DNA of 64,000 nt from JBGTSJ01 sp041940305. GTDB taxonomy: Bacteria > Planctomycetota > Planctomycetia > Planctomycetales > Planctomycetaceae. Under the pieces are notes generated by a model, which saw nothing but the letters and a program-made list of their open reading frames with translations, was not told the DNA's origin and did not search any database. Below, piece by piece: positions 26,616 to 34,656 of the stretch. The first letter of the stretch is position 1, and each line of letters opens with the position of its first letter. The stretch covers positions 72,676 through 136,675 of the forward strand of contig JBGTSJ010000017.1 of the NCBI GenBank assembly GCA_041940305.1, read 5' to 3'. The position numbers and the translations under genes are program-made.

Positions 26616-27674
26616 TCACTGTGACGTCAGCGTCGCCGTCGGGACTCCCGTGATCGGCAGGATCGGCTGCCGATCACCGGTCGGGCGGAGCGCTCCGGAC
26701 TGGAGGAAGCAGCGGGTGGCGGCGATCACGTCCTCCCGGTCCATCAGAAACGAATGCATCCCGCAGACGGTCATGAAATCGGCCGCACCGGGCAGGTATG
26801 TGTTGGTGAGTTCGACGGTGCCGTCATCGTCGCCGTCGATGAGGGGGTTCCAGCCCCCCTCAATCCCGCGGGCGCCCGCGATGATGGCGAACTCGAACCG
26901 CGGTGTCGGCAATCCCGCGATGAAGCCTTCAGGATCGTGAACAAGCTGCTGCCCGGCCGGCCCGAAGAACAGCCGGAACAGCGGATTGGACTGCATGATG
27001 TTGGCCATGTTGGCCCCATGATTCGGCACTCCCAGCATCACCATCCGTTTGATCCGCGGGTCCTGGTGCTCCTGCAGATAGGTGCGGACCAGCAGGCCCC
27101 CCATGCTGTGCACGACCAGGTTGATCTCCGTCACGCCGTCGAGCGATCCGAGCATCCGATGCAGGTACTCGGCTGACTCCTGGATCGTCACGCGCGTGCT
27201 GGGGTAATCGAACCCGACGACGGTGTAACCGTCTTCTTCCAGCTGCGCGCGCATCCGGCTGAAGGATTTGGACGAGCGGATAATACCGTGCACGACCACG
27301 ACGACCGGCCCGCGCATCGGCTCCAGGTTTTGCTCGGCCTGGATTCTGGACAGCTCGTTGAGGCAGGCTCGGTGCGTTCCCCAGGCATGCCGGTAGTCGT
27401 CCGGATCGAGCAGGCGATACGTGTCCGTGAGCACGTTGTGCTGGATGCGCCAGCCGCGAAAATGATGGACGTCTCCCCAGAACTGCCGCCCTCCCAGCGT
27501 GGGCAGTCGCAGGTTGAACCACGATTCCTCGGCCCCAGGATCCTCCTCGGCGAAGGTTGGCTCGATGGGCTGGTCGTCATCCTGCGCCATGGTCAGTGGC
27601 CCCGTTGAGATCAAAAGGGCAGCCAGGACGCAGCCGGCCTGGGCCGCCCGTTGCAACAGATAGACAGCGTGCAT
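26616..27674 (-). CDS. Secreted alpha/beta-hydrolase (lipase/esterase-like)
   Basis: 352 residues with an N-terminal signal peptide (hydrophobic 14-28, cleavage near TMAQ). The fold is shown by VVVVVHGIIRSSKSF near residue 125 (oxyanion region), nucleophile Ser190 in LVVHSMGGL, then DGDDDGTV (candidate acidic residue) and CGMHSFLM (candidate catalytic His) near residue 310. It resembles PGAP1/lipase class families acting on lipids or esters outside the cytoplasm. Neighbours are unrelated, and no operon is evident. Confidence 0.87.
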   Translation of the reverse strand: MHAVYLLQRAAQAGCVLAALLISTGPLTMAQDDDQPIEPTFAEEDPGAEESWFNLRLPTLGGRQFWGDVHHFRGWRIQHNVLTDTYRLLDPDDYRHAWGTHRACLNELSRIQAEQNLEPMRGPVVVVVHGIIRSSKSFSRMRAQLEEDGYTVVGFDYPSTRVTIQESAEYLHRMLGSLDGVTEINLVVHSMGGLLVRTYLQEHQDPRIKRMVMLGVPNHGANMANIMQSNPLFRLFFGPAGQQLVHDPEGFIAGLPTPRFEFAIIAGARGIEGGWNPLIDGDDDGTVELTNTYLPGAADFMTVCGMHSFLMDREDVIAATRCFLQSGALRPTGDRQPILPITGVPTATLTSQ

Positions 27675-27862
27675 GCTCGGCTCCTCGTCCGTGAGTGCGG
27701 AGAATGGGACGCACGGGTGCGCCGCCGATGATATCAGGCGGAGCGAGGGCCACGGAATAACGGTTTTTCATGGTGCAGTTCGTCGAAATCGCCGAGAACC
27801 CCGCACGGCTCCAATCCCTTCCTCCGAGCTGGAAACCCGCGCTCCGCCCGGCGAATCACTCC

Positions 27863-28660
27863 TCAGGCGAGCTCCAGCGCGGCCGCATCGATCAGCTCGC
27901 GGGTGACCACGGGGCGGTCGTCGGCCTGGGCGGCCAGCATCGCCAGTCGGCAAAGATGGTCCACACGACGGAGACGCCCGGCGGAATGCTGCCGGATCGC
28001 GGCGACGGCCTGCGGTTCGAAGGTTCCCGCCGGCTGTCCCGAAGCCTGCAGCACAAACGCTTCCGTTGCGGACTCCGACAGGGGGCTGACGTCAATTCGC
28101 AGCTCGGTCAACGGCAGCAGGATCTCACGAACGCCGGCTGCCAGCGGCGTGCGGGCCGACCAGATCACGGTCAACCGGCCGCAGGATTCGGCCGGCCGCA
28201 GCAACCGGGTGAATGCGTGCAGCGCATCGGTCGCCATTGCATCGGCATGGTCGAGCAGCAGGACGAGCTGCCGGCCGGATTCGAGCAGGCCGGTGAAGTA
28301 GTCCGACACCGACAGCCGCACAATCCGCGGCGACTCATTGGGGGCCAACCCCAGTCCGCAAACGGCGGCGAGTTCCCACAACAGTGAGTCGGCGTCGAGA
28401 CCGGAGCCGTTGAGGAGCACCGGACGGCAGTCGGTGCGGGCGGCCTGCGTCCAGAATGCCTGTAAAATGAGGGTTTTCCCGCAATGGGCCGGGCCACTCA
28501 GCACGCCGCAGCCAAACCTGCGGGAGAGCAGGTGATGCAACCGGGCGAACGCCTCCAGTTGCGGCGGCTCGTTGAGCCAGGCACGCAGCCCGGCCTCGGC
28601 GCGCTGTTCCTGAAACGAAATATCGGTCGCGGAAGCGAGATTGTCGCAGTGGGGGGGCAT
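27863..28660 (-). CDS. ExeA-like AAA ATPase
   Basis: 265 residues. Walker A is GPAHCGKT near residue 58 and Walker B is LVLLLDHADA near residue 133, followed by the sensor-1 strand VIWSART and a C-terminal winged-helix-like lid (HSAGRLRRVDHLCRLA). These features are typical of the general secretion/ExeA ATPases also used in transposition (TniB-like). No peptidoglycan-binding domain or TM helix is present. It is a single gene divergent from rsmE, so whether it serves type II secretion or another process is open. Confidence 0.82.
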   Translation of the reverse strand: MPPHCDNLASATDISFQEQRAEAGLRAWLNEPPQLEAFARLHHLLSRRFGCGVLSGPAHCGKTLILQAFWTQAARTDCRPVLLNGSGLDADSLLWELAAVCGLGLAPNESPRIVRLSVSDYFTGLLESGRQLVLLLDHADAMATDALHAFTRLLRPAESCGRLTVIWSARTPLAAGVREILLPLTELRIDVSPLSESATEAFVLQASGQPAGTFEPQAVAAIRQHSAGRLRRVDHLCRLAMLAAQADDRPVVTRELIDAAALELA

Positions 28661-28815
28661 GAGGCGTCCGTGCCGTCGGCCGGCGGTGGGGCAGTCGAGA
28701 TTATCGCGGGCGCACGGTCAGCCTGTGACCGGCGGCGAGTCTGCTTATATGATCGGCCATCGTGTCCGCACGGATTCAGTGAGGTAACGGCAGAAACTGC
28801 CGGAGGGAGAGCGAG

Positions 28816-29559
28816 GTGGACCGTTACATTCTCGACGCCCCTCTGGAAGGGGAAGTGGTGCTCCGGGATGAGGAGTTCCATCACCTGGCGCGCGTGATGC
28901 GGACGCAGGTCGGCGACGAGGTCGCGCTGTTCGATGGACGCGGCGGCGCAGCGCGCGCGACCGTTGTGGCGATCGGCAAGCGAGATGCGCGGCTTCGGAT
29001 CGACAGTGTTGCGCCAGGGGAGGCCACGCCCGGACCTGAGATCGTGATCGCGACGGCGACGCCAAAGGGAGACCGCGCCAAATGGATGATCGAGAAGCTG
29101 ACCGAACTGGGTGTGGACGCCTGGATTCCATTACAGACCGGGCGCAGCGTCGCGGACCCGGGAACCGGCAAGCTGGAACGGCTGCAGCAGACGGTGATCG
29201 CCGCCTGCAAACAATGCGGCCGAAACAGGTTGCTGCGGGTCGAACAGCCGGCGCCGTGGAGCGAATGGCTGCAACGTGAGATCACCCGCGGGCCGATTCT
29301 GGTCGCCGATCCCGACGGCATTCCAATAAATGAAACGCTCGAACGTTTTACAGAGAGACGGTTGTCGCCTGAACGATGGTGTGCGGCGGTCGGCCCCGAA
29401 GGAGGTTTCACCACGGATGAATTGCGGACGGCCCGCGCTCTGGGCGCCTGGCCCGTCTGCCTCAGTCAGACCATCCTCCGTATCGAAACCGCAGCTGTCG
29501 CGTTGGCCGCCGTGCTTCAGACTCGCCGTCCCGCGCAGGGACGTGTTTCGGACGATTGA
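28816..29559 (+). CDS. rsmE: 16S rRNA m3U1498 methyltransferase RsmE
   Basis: 247 residues from a GTG at 28816, preceded by GGAGGGAG six bases upstream. The N-terminal PUA-like domain contains HHLARVMRTQVGD. The SPOUT methyltransferase part has IATATPKGDRAKWMIEKLTELGV, GPEGGFTTDE and LRIETAAVAL, which form the trefoil-knot SAM site. It methylates N3 of U1498 in 16S rRNA. Full family length. It heads a plus-strand run of informational and regulatory genes. Confidence 0.95.
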   Translation: MDRYILDAPLEGEVVLRDEEFHHLARVMRTQVGDEVALFDGRGGAARATVVAIGKRDARLRIDSVAPGEATPGPEIVIATATPKGDRAKWMIEKLTELGVDAWIPLQTGRSVADPGTGKLERLQQTVIAACKQCGRNRLLRVEQPAPWSEWLQREITRGPILVADPDGIPINETLERFTERRLSPERWCAAVGPEGGFTTDELRTARALGAWPVCLSQTILRIETAAVALAAVLQTRRPAQGRVSDD

Positions 29560-29648
29560 TCATCAACAGAAATCGCGGTCCGTTTCCCGTTGACGCGGGT
29601 TCAGAACTGTACGGGCTGCGCGGAGCCGCATACCCCGTTGATTCGCGA

Positions 29649-29678
29649 TTGAGCGCTGGAGTGCAATGAGGTTAGAAT
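29649..29678 (+). promoter_or_regulatory. Candidate sigma70-type promoter
   Basis: TTGAGC at 29649-29654 and TAGAAT at 29673-29678 are spaced 18 bases apart, about 50 bases before the ATG at 29729. Its position argues that the receiver/zinc-ribbon protein starts at 29729 rather than at an in-frame ATG at 29666. Read by eye only. Confidence 0.4.
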
Positions 29679-29728
29679 ATCGCCGTTCGGACCATCCCGC
29701 GGTCCGCGTGACCCGCCGGGTTCCCTCA

Positions 29729-30283
29729 ATGGTCGACCTCAACTCTGCCGATGCGATCGTGAATCGCGTTCTGGTCGTGGAGAACGACCGGGATGAGGCT
29801 GAGTTTCTGCGCGAGTTTCTGCAGCGTCGCGGCATCGACGTGGACGTAGCGAAGGACGGCGGCCAGGCGCAGGCGACCTTCACCATGCGCCAGCCCGACT
29901 TCGTGATCCTCGACGTCATGCTCCCCAACGTGACCGGCTTCGAGGTCTGTGAGCAGCTCAAGCGGATCAACGACAGCATCCCCGTGATGTTCCTGACGGC
30001 GATCGACATGGACGATGCGCGCGATCTCGCGCGGCGGGTCGGCGCTGATGACTACATGACCAAACCCTACGATCCCGACGAACTGATCGGACGCGTGCAG
30101 CGCATCGCCAACGACGCCTGGGCCAGGACCCACCTGGGCTCCGACTCCGACATGGATGATGCCAAGGTCAAGTTTGAGTGCGGTGAATGCGGTAAACGGC
30201 TGCGGGTCAGCCAGGCGCATCGGGGACGCACCCTGAATTGCCCACGTTGTGGACAGTCCGTGGTCGTGCCGCGGCACGCGTGA
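29729..30283 (+). CDS. Receiver domain fused to C-terminal zinc ribbon
   Basis: 184 residues from the ATG at 29729. Residues about 10-130 are a CheY-like receiver with the acidic pair END, the acceptor Asp in VILDVMLPNVTG, Thr in FLTAID and Lys in YMTKPYD. After a short linker (about 131-148) comes a small zinc-ribbon, with CGECG and CPRCG pairs about 20 residues apart, like MJ0042-type ribbons. No HTH or enzyme output domain is present, so output may be by protein or nucleic-acid binding through the ribbon. The FHA protein follows by about 90 bases, suggesting a shared signalling role. Confidence 0.85.
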   Translation: MVDLNSADAIVNRVLVVENDRDEAEFLREFLQRRGIDVDVAKDGGQAQATFTMRQPDFVILDVMLPNVTGFEVCEQLKRINDSIPVMFLTAIDMDDARDLARRVGADDYMTKPYDPDELIGRVQRIANDAWARTHLGSDSDMDDAKVKFECGECGKRLRVSQAHRGRTLNCPRCGQSVVVPRHA

Positions 30284-30374
30284 CGCACTCTCAACCATTC
30301 CATGCGAACGATGACTCCGTTCAGCCGCGACCCGACGGGGAGCGCGGCGAGCGATCTGAGCAGCGGGCGATTTC

Positions 30375-30956
30375 ATGTACGTCCTTGTAGTCCAGACCGG
30401 TAAATACAAAGGCAAGCGCATCAAGGTCGCCGGACCGGAGGTCATGGTCGGCCGCGATGAGACGGCCGGAGTGCGGATCGGCTCTGAAGACGTCAGCCGC
30501 CAGCACTGCCTGCTCACTCCAACCGCCGAGGGGGTGCTGGTCAAGGACCTCGACAGCCGCAACGGCACGTTCATCGATTCAGTGCCGATCGGACACAGCG
30601 AACAGGTGCTCATGCGGGCCGGCAGCACGCTGACGGTGGGTCCGATGACCTTTCAGCTTGCCGTCACCGGCGTGAAGCGCCCCGCACCGCCCCGCCGGGA
30701 GCCGGACCCCAGTTCCCTCTCCGATGACGACATCAGCGCGCTGCTCACGGAAGGGGACACCAGCGAGCACCTGAGCGCAGCCGACACAACGATCATCACT
30801 GGCCGCGCGGCGCTCCGGGAAACCCCGGCGATGGCCATCCCGCCCGTCAAGAAGAAGGAGTTCAAATCCGTGGCCGAAGAAGCGGCCGACATCATTCGCC
30901 GCTACCAGGAGATGGTGGCCGAACAGCAGCGGGACGACGCGGAGCCGGACGTCTGA
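30375..30956 (+). CDS. FHA-domain protein
   Basis: 193 residues. The FHA domain occupies about 1-100, with VGRDETAGVRI, SRQHCLL and DLDSRNGTFID, the conserved phosphothreonine-binding loop residues. A linker rich in Pro, Asp and Ser follows. The last 30 residues (KKKEFKSVAEEAADIIRRYQEM) form a helix that may dimerise or dock. FHA domains bind phosphothreonine peptides, so it could read out one of the Ser/Thr kinases in this window. Its stop is one base from the rsmD start, so the two are cotranscribed. Confidence 0.9.
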   Translation: MYVLVVQTGKYKGKRIKVAGPEVMVGRDETAGVRIGSEDVSRQHCLLTPTAEGVLVKDLDSRNGTFIDSVPIGHSEQVLMRAGSTLTVGPMTFQLAVTGVKRPAPPRREPDPSSLSDDDISALLTEGDTSEHLSAADTTIITGRAALRETPAMAIPPVKKKEFKSVAEEAADIIRRYQEMVAEQQRDDAEPDV

Positions 30957-30957
30957 C

Positions 30958-31614
30958 ATGCGGATCATTGCCGGTCAGTTCCGGCGTCGCCGACTGCTGA
31001 CAGTCCCGGGGCTGACTACCCGGCCGATGACCGACCGGGTGAAGGAAACGCTGTTCGAGCGGATCGAGGAGTCGGTCCGCAATGCCCGCGTGGCCGACGT
31101 CTTCGCCGGCACCGGCACGCTCGGCCTGGAATCGCTCAGTCGCGGGGCGCAATCGGTCGTCTTTTTCGAGCAGGACCGCGTCGCGGCCGATCTGCTCCGC
31201 CAGAACGTGGAGACGCTCGGGGTCGAGGACCGCACCGTCTGCTGGCAGACGGATGCGGTGCGGACCTCGTTTCGTCCACAGACACACCTTGACGTGCTCC
31301 CCTACGACCTGATCTTCTTCGACCCCCCCTACAAGCTGGCGGAGAAGCTGCAGCCGGGTTCGCCGCTGATGCGGGCGCTGGAACGGCTGGCCAGGCCGGA
31401 CATCTCGGCGCCGGACGCCAGGCTGGCCCTGCGCGTTCCCGAACACTGCCGGTTCACCGTCCCGGACGCCTGGACCCCGGACTGGACACTCTCCATGTCC
31501 AGCATGGAAGTGCACATGTATACGAAGCGGGTGCATGCCGCTCGTCAGAACGATGGAGAGGAAGAACAGGAGGCAACAGAGGAAACGGAGGAAGCAGGCG
31601 AGAGTCAATCATGA
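30958..31614 (+). CDS. rsmD: 16S rRNA m2G966 methyltransferase RsmD with repeat-derived acidic tail
   Basis: 218 residues. MRIIAGQFRRRRLLTV and TRPMTDRVKETLFE are the usual N-terminal signature. The SAM motif I is VFAGTGTLGLESLSRGA, and FFDPPY is the catalytic NPPY-type motif. It methylates N2 of G966 in 16S rRNA. The core ends near residue 196. The final 20 residues are a Glu/Thr run encoded by an iterated repeat (AACAGGAGGCAACAGAGG), which forms one arm of an inverted pair reaching to 31751. The tail is therefore probably a recent extension with no role in catalysis. Confidence 0.92.
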   Translation: MRIIAGQFRRRRLLTVPGLTTRPMTDRVKETLFERIEESVRNARVADVFAGTGTLGLESLSRGAQSVVFFEQDRVAADLLRQNVETLGVEDRTVCWQTDAVRTSFRPQTHLDVLPYDLIFFDPPYKLAEKLQPGSPLMRALERLARPDISAPDARLALRVPEHCRFTVPDAWTPDWTLSMSSMEVHMYTKRVHAARQNDGEEEQEATEETEEAGESQS

Positions 31615-31751
31615 GTTACCGCAGAGTTATTCGGGCATTGCTTTAGGATTCATTCGGGTGCGCCTCCCCCCGCGGTCGCCGGGCCGTAGCTGACCCGGTG
31701 CAGACCCCTCAGCAGCCCCTTTCTCTCAGGTACCTCTGTTACCTCCTGTTC
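31564..31751. repeat. Inverted pair of iterated AACAGAGG-type repeats
   Basis: The 19-base left arm (31564-31582) lies within the last codons of rsmD. It matches the reverse complement of 31733-31751 with one mismatch. Both arms continue into further short degenerate units. The enclosed 150 bases include the rsmD stop and are otherwise non-coding. The design is the same as the element at 25502-25693 but with a different unit sequence. Confidence 0.6.
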
Positions 31752-31808
31752 CAACTTTCCTTTCTAAACAGCCAGGTCGCGGCCATTGAACGACAACACG
31801 GAGGCGCA

Positions 31809-32903
31809 ATGCAGGCAATAATGAGGACTCAACTCACTTCAACTCCACCCACTTTGCGGTGGCAGGGAGATGTCGATGGCTCCTTGTGGATGATCGACCA
31901 GACGCTGCTCCCCACCGAGTGCCGCGAGATTGAATGCCGCTCCGTCGAGACTGTCTGGGAAGCAATCCGGTCGTTGCGCGTGCGGGGAGCACCGGCCATC
32001 GGCGTCGCTGCCGGCTATGGGATGGTCGTCGGTCTGCAGTCGGTCGCGAACACCGATCGCGCGGCCTTCGACCGGCGACTGGCCGAAGTCGCCGAATTCC
32101 TCGCGGGGAGCCGCCCGACGGCCGTCAATCTGTTCTGGGCCATCGACCGCATGCGGCGCGTCGCTGCGAAGAAAGCCCATGCATCGCCGCGCGAGATGCT
32201 GGAGCGTCTACTCGAGGAGGCCCGCGAGATCGAGCGCGAGGATCGGGACATGTGCGCCGCCATCGGCCGGCACGGTGCCGAACTCCTGCAGGACGGCATG
32301 GGCGTCCTCACGCACTGCAACGCCGGAGGATTGGCCACGGCCGGGGACGGCACGGCGCTCTCGGTCTTCTTCGCCGCGGCGGCCGCCGGCAAGCAATTGC
32401 ACGTCTATGCCGACGAGACGCGGCCATTGCTGCAGGGCGCCCGGCTCACCAGTTGGGAACTGATGCAGCGCGGCATCCCGGTGACGCTCATCTGCGACTC
32501 CATGGCGGGCTGGGTGATGCGCGAAGGACGCGTGCAGGCGGTCGTCACGGGCGCCGACCGCATCGCAGCCAACGGCGACGCCGCCAACAAGATCGGCACG
32601 TACTCCGTGGCGCTGCTGGCCAAGGCCCACGGCATCCCGTTCTACGTCGCGGCGCCGTCCAGCACTTTCGACATGAGCCTGAACAGCGGCGCCGAGATCC
32701 CCATCGAGCAGCGCGATTCCGCCGAGATCACCAATGGCATGGGACGCCAGACCGCACCGGATGGCGTCGGCGTCTACAATCCGGCGTTCGACGTCACGCC
32801 GGCCGAACACATCGCGGCACTGATCACGGAGAAGGGGGTCGTCAGGCCGGTCACCAGGAAGACGATCGCGAGCGTGCTCCCCTCGGATCGCACGACGAAA
32901 TAA
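31809..32903 (+). CDS. mtnA: Methylthioribose-1-phosphate isomerase MtnA
   Basis: 364 residues from the ATG at 31809, which has GGAGG just upstream; an earlier ATG at 31698 would add residues encoded by repeat DNA. Motifs seen are RGAPAIGVAAGYG, RPTAVNLFWAIDRM, catalytic Cys in LTHCNAGGLAT and catalytic Asp in VTGADRIAANGDAANKIGTY. It converts methylthioribose-1-phosphate to methylthioribulose-1-phosphate in methionine salvage. No other salvage gene is adjacent, so the rest of the pathway must be encoded elsewhere. Confidence 0.95.
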   Translation: MQAIMRTQLTSTPPTLRWQGDVDGSLWMIDQTLLPTECREIECRSVETVWEAIRSLRVRGAPAIGVAAGYGMVVGLQSVANTDRAAFDRRLAEVAEFLAGSRPTAVNLFWAIDRMRRVAAKKAHASPREMLERLLEEAREIEREDRDMCAAIGRHGAELLQDGMGVLTHCNAGGLATAGDGTALSVFFAAAAAGKQLHVYADETRPLLQGARLTSWELMQRGIPVTLICDSMAGWVMREGRVQAVVTGADRIAANGDAANKIGTYSVALLAKAHGIPFYVAAPSSTFDMSLNSGAEIPIEQRDSAEITNGMGRQTAPDGVGVYNPAFDVTPAEHIAALITEKGVVRPVTRKTIASVLPSDRTTK

Positions 32904-33029
32904 GCCTGCGGCATCTGGGCATTCTGGGAAACACGATTCCTCTAGGCCCGCGGATTGCGATCGACTAAAGTCCGCGTCCCCGCCCGCACCGCTCCGTTCG
33001 GAGTGCGCGTCTCCAACAGGCCCATCCCG

Positions 33030-33359
33030 ATGGATCGTCTCCTGATCGCAGTCGCGAGCCTCGCCGCCGTTTCCGCCAGCGGCTGCCTGACTCCCTGGAA
33101 TACGCGCTTTCCCGAACTCGCCCCCCGTTCCACACAGTACGAACGCGCGCAGGCACAGGTTCAGGACCCCTATCCCGACTCGGAGATCGGCCCTGACACC
33201 GGCTTTCGTCCGCTCGGCTACGAGCAGCAGCGCTCCGAGCAGGTTCTCGCGAAAGAGCGCGCCGGGACAGCTTATTTGAGGCAGCAGTACGGCAACCCCT
33301 ACGGCAGCCCGGCGCCCGGCCCGAACGGTTCGTTCTATCCCGAAGCGGTGCCGCAGTAA
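33030..33359 (+). CDS. Small lipoprotein of unknown function
   Basis: 109 residues from the ATG at 33030. The N-terminus (MDRLLIAVASLAAVSASGC) is a lipoprotein signal with SASGC as lipobox. The mature part is polar, rich in Gln, Tyr, Pro and Gly, with no recognised domain and the look of a disordered envelope protein. It lies about 125 bases after mtnA. Confidence 0.65.
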   Translation: MDRLLIAVASLAAVSASGCLTPWNTRFPELAPRSTQYERAQAQVQDPYPDSEIGPDTGFRPLGYEQQRSEQVLAKERAGTAYLRQQYGNPYGSPAPGPNGSFYPEAVPQ

Positions 33360-33363
33360 CGCG

Positions 33364-33463
33364 TTGGAGTACAGGCTTCAGCCTCCCTCCCAGGTTGTCT
33401 CCCGAGCGCCGCATGACATTGTCGGCGACGTGTCGACGTGACAGCCTGAAGGCCGTACTCCAA
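33364..33463. repeat. Inverted repeat, 21-bp arms (TTGGAGTAC...CTTCAG)
   Basis: 33364-33384 matches the reverse complement of 33443-33463 with a few mismatches; both contain TTGGAGTAC followed by a GC pair and CTTCAG. The 58 enclosed bases show no coding frame. It separates the small lipoprotein gene from the next secreted-protein gene and could act as a terminator hairpin. Confidence 0.6.
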
Positions 33464-33523
33464 TAGTGGTCGGCGATGTCGTGATGCGCGAACTCCGGCG
33501 GGTTCGGCTACAATTGTCGTCTT

Positions 33524-34591
33524 ATGAAAGGGCTCTCGCTTCGACGCTCAAACCTGCTCTGGATTGCCGCAACGCAGTTCGCACTCCTGTTGCGCGCCGG
33601 CTGCGCCGCCGCCCAGGACGACGCCGGCTCGCGAGACAGCCGGCATCTGATTACGCCGGCTGGGGAAGCGGCAATCGCCACGGGACTCGAGTGGCTCGCC
33701 AGCCGCCAGCAGGAAGACGGCTCGTTCGGCACGCTCACGCGGTATCGCGTGAACCCCGGTGTCACCGGTCTCTGCGGACTGTCGTTCCTGGCGTCTGGCA
33801 GTACCCCAGGCCGCGGCCCCTATGGTGAGCATGTATCGCGGGCCATGGATTACGTAATGACCTGCGCCCGCCCGAACGGCTACATCGTCGAGGCGGACTG
33901 GAAATACTATCACGGTCCCATGTACGGGCACGGCTTCGCCACGCTCTTCCTGGCCGAGGTCTACGGCATGAGTCCGCGGGACGACGTCCGCGAAGTCCTC
34001 AAGCGCGCCGTCCAGTTGATCATCGACACTCAGAACGAACAGGGAGGCTGGCGCTACACGCCCGAATCGCAGGAAGCCGACATCTCCGTGACCGTCTGCC
34101 AGGCGATGGCGCTGCGTGCCGCCCGCAACGCCGGCATCTCGGTCCCCAAGGAGACGATCGACCGCTGCGTGAGCTACCTCGAACGAAGCCAGAACACGGA
34201 CGGAGGTTTTCGCTACCGGCTGCTGGAGGCGGCCGAGAGCAAGTTCGCCCGGTCCGCCGCCGCGGTCGTCGCCCTGTACACTTCGGGAGTTCCCGAAGGC
34301 CCCATCACGCAGCGCGGCCTCGATTACCTGATGCAGTTCGTCCCCGGCACAATCGGATCGCGCAACCAGGAGTACTATTTCTACGGTCAGTACTATGCAG
34401 TTCAGGCAGCGTGGCACGCAGGGGGAGATTACTGGGAAGTCTGGTACCCGGCGGCGCGGGATGAGCTGATCGGCCTGCAACTCGGAGACGGCAGCTGGTC
34501 CGATCCGTGGATCGGCAATGAGTACGCAACCGCCATGGCCCTGATCGCACTTCAGGTTCCGAACAACTATCTGCCGATTTTCGAACGGTGA
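33524..34591 (+). CDS. Secreted squalene-cyclase/prenyltransferase-repeat protein
   Basis: 355 residues with a signal peptide (cleavage near AAA-QDD at about 30). The remainder is an alpha/alpha-toroid with repeated QxxDGSFG-type units: RQQEDGSFGTL near 65, TQNEQGGWRYTP near 170, SQNTDGGFRYR near 225 and LGDGSWSDP near 325. The DxDD-type catalytic motif of squalene-hopene cyclase is not seen, so it is likely a structural or protein-binding toroid. Its stop overlaps a possible GTG for the next gene. Confidence 0.87.
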   Translation: MKGLSLRRSNLLWIAATQFALLLRAGCAAAQDDAGSRDSRHLITPAGEAAIATGLEWLASRQQEDGSFGTLTRYRVNPGVTGLCGLSFLASGSTPGRGPYGEHVSRAMDYVMTCARPNGYIVEADWKYYHGPMYGHGFATLFLAEVYGMSPRDDVREVLKRAVQLIIDTQNEQGGWRYTPESQEADISVTVCQAMALRAARNAGISVPKETIDRCVSYLERSQNTDGGFRYRLLEAAESKFARSAAAVVALYTSGVPEGPITQRGLDYLMQFVPGTIGSRNQEYYFYGQYYAVQAAWHAGGDYWEVWYPAARDELIGLQLGDGSWSDPWIGNEYATAMALIALQVPNNYLPIFER

Positions 34592-34656
34592 AGTCTTCCA
34601 TTCCCAGCATTCTCCGCGGAATCCGGTCGCGCCAACGGCCGCTTCCCGGAGGCACA

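Noticed and set aside
25502..31751. Iterated tracts as possible CRISPR repeats
   Set aside because: Units are short and degenerate, without regular unique spacers or cas genes; inverted pairs fit small elements better.
31615..31808. Possible SAM riboswitch before mtnA
   Set aside because: The leader is mainly repeat DNA; I could not trace a SAM aptamer core in it.
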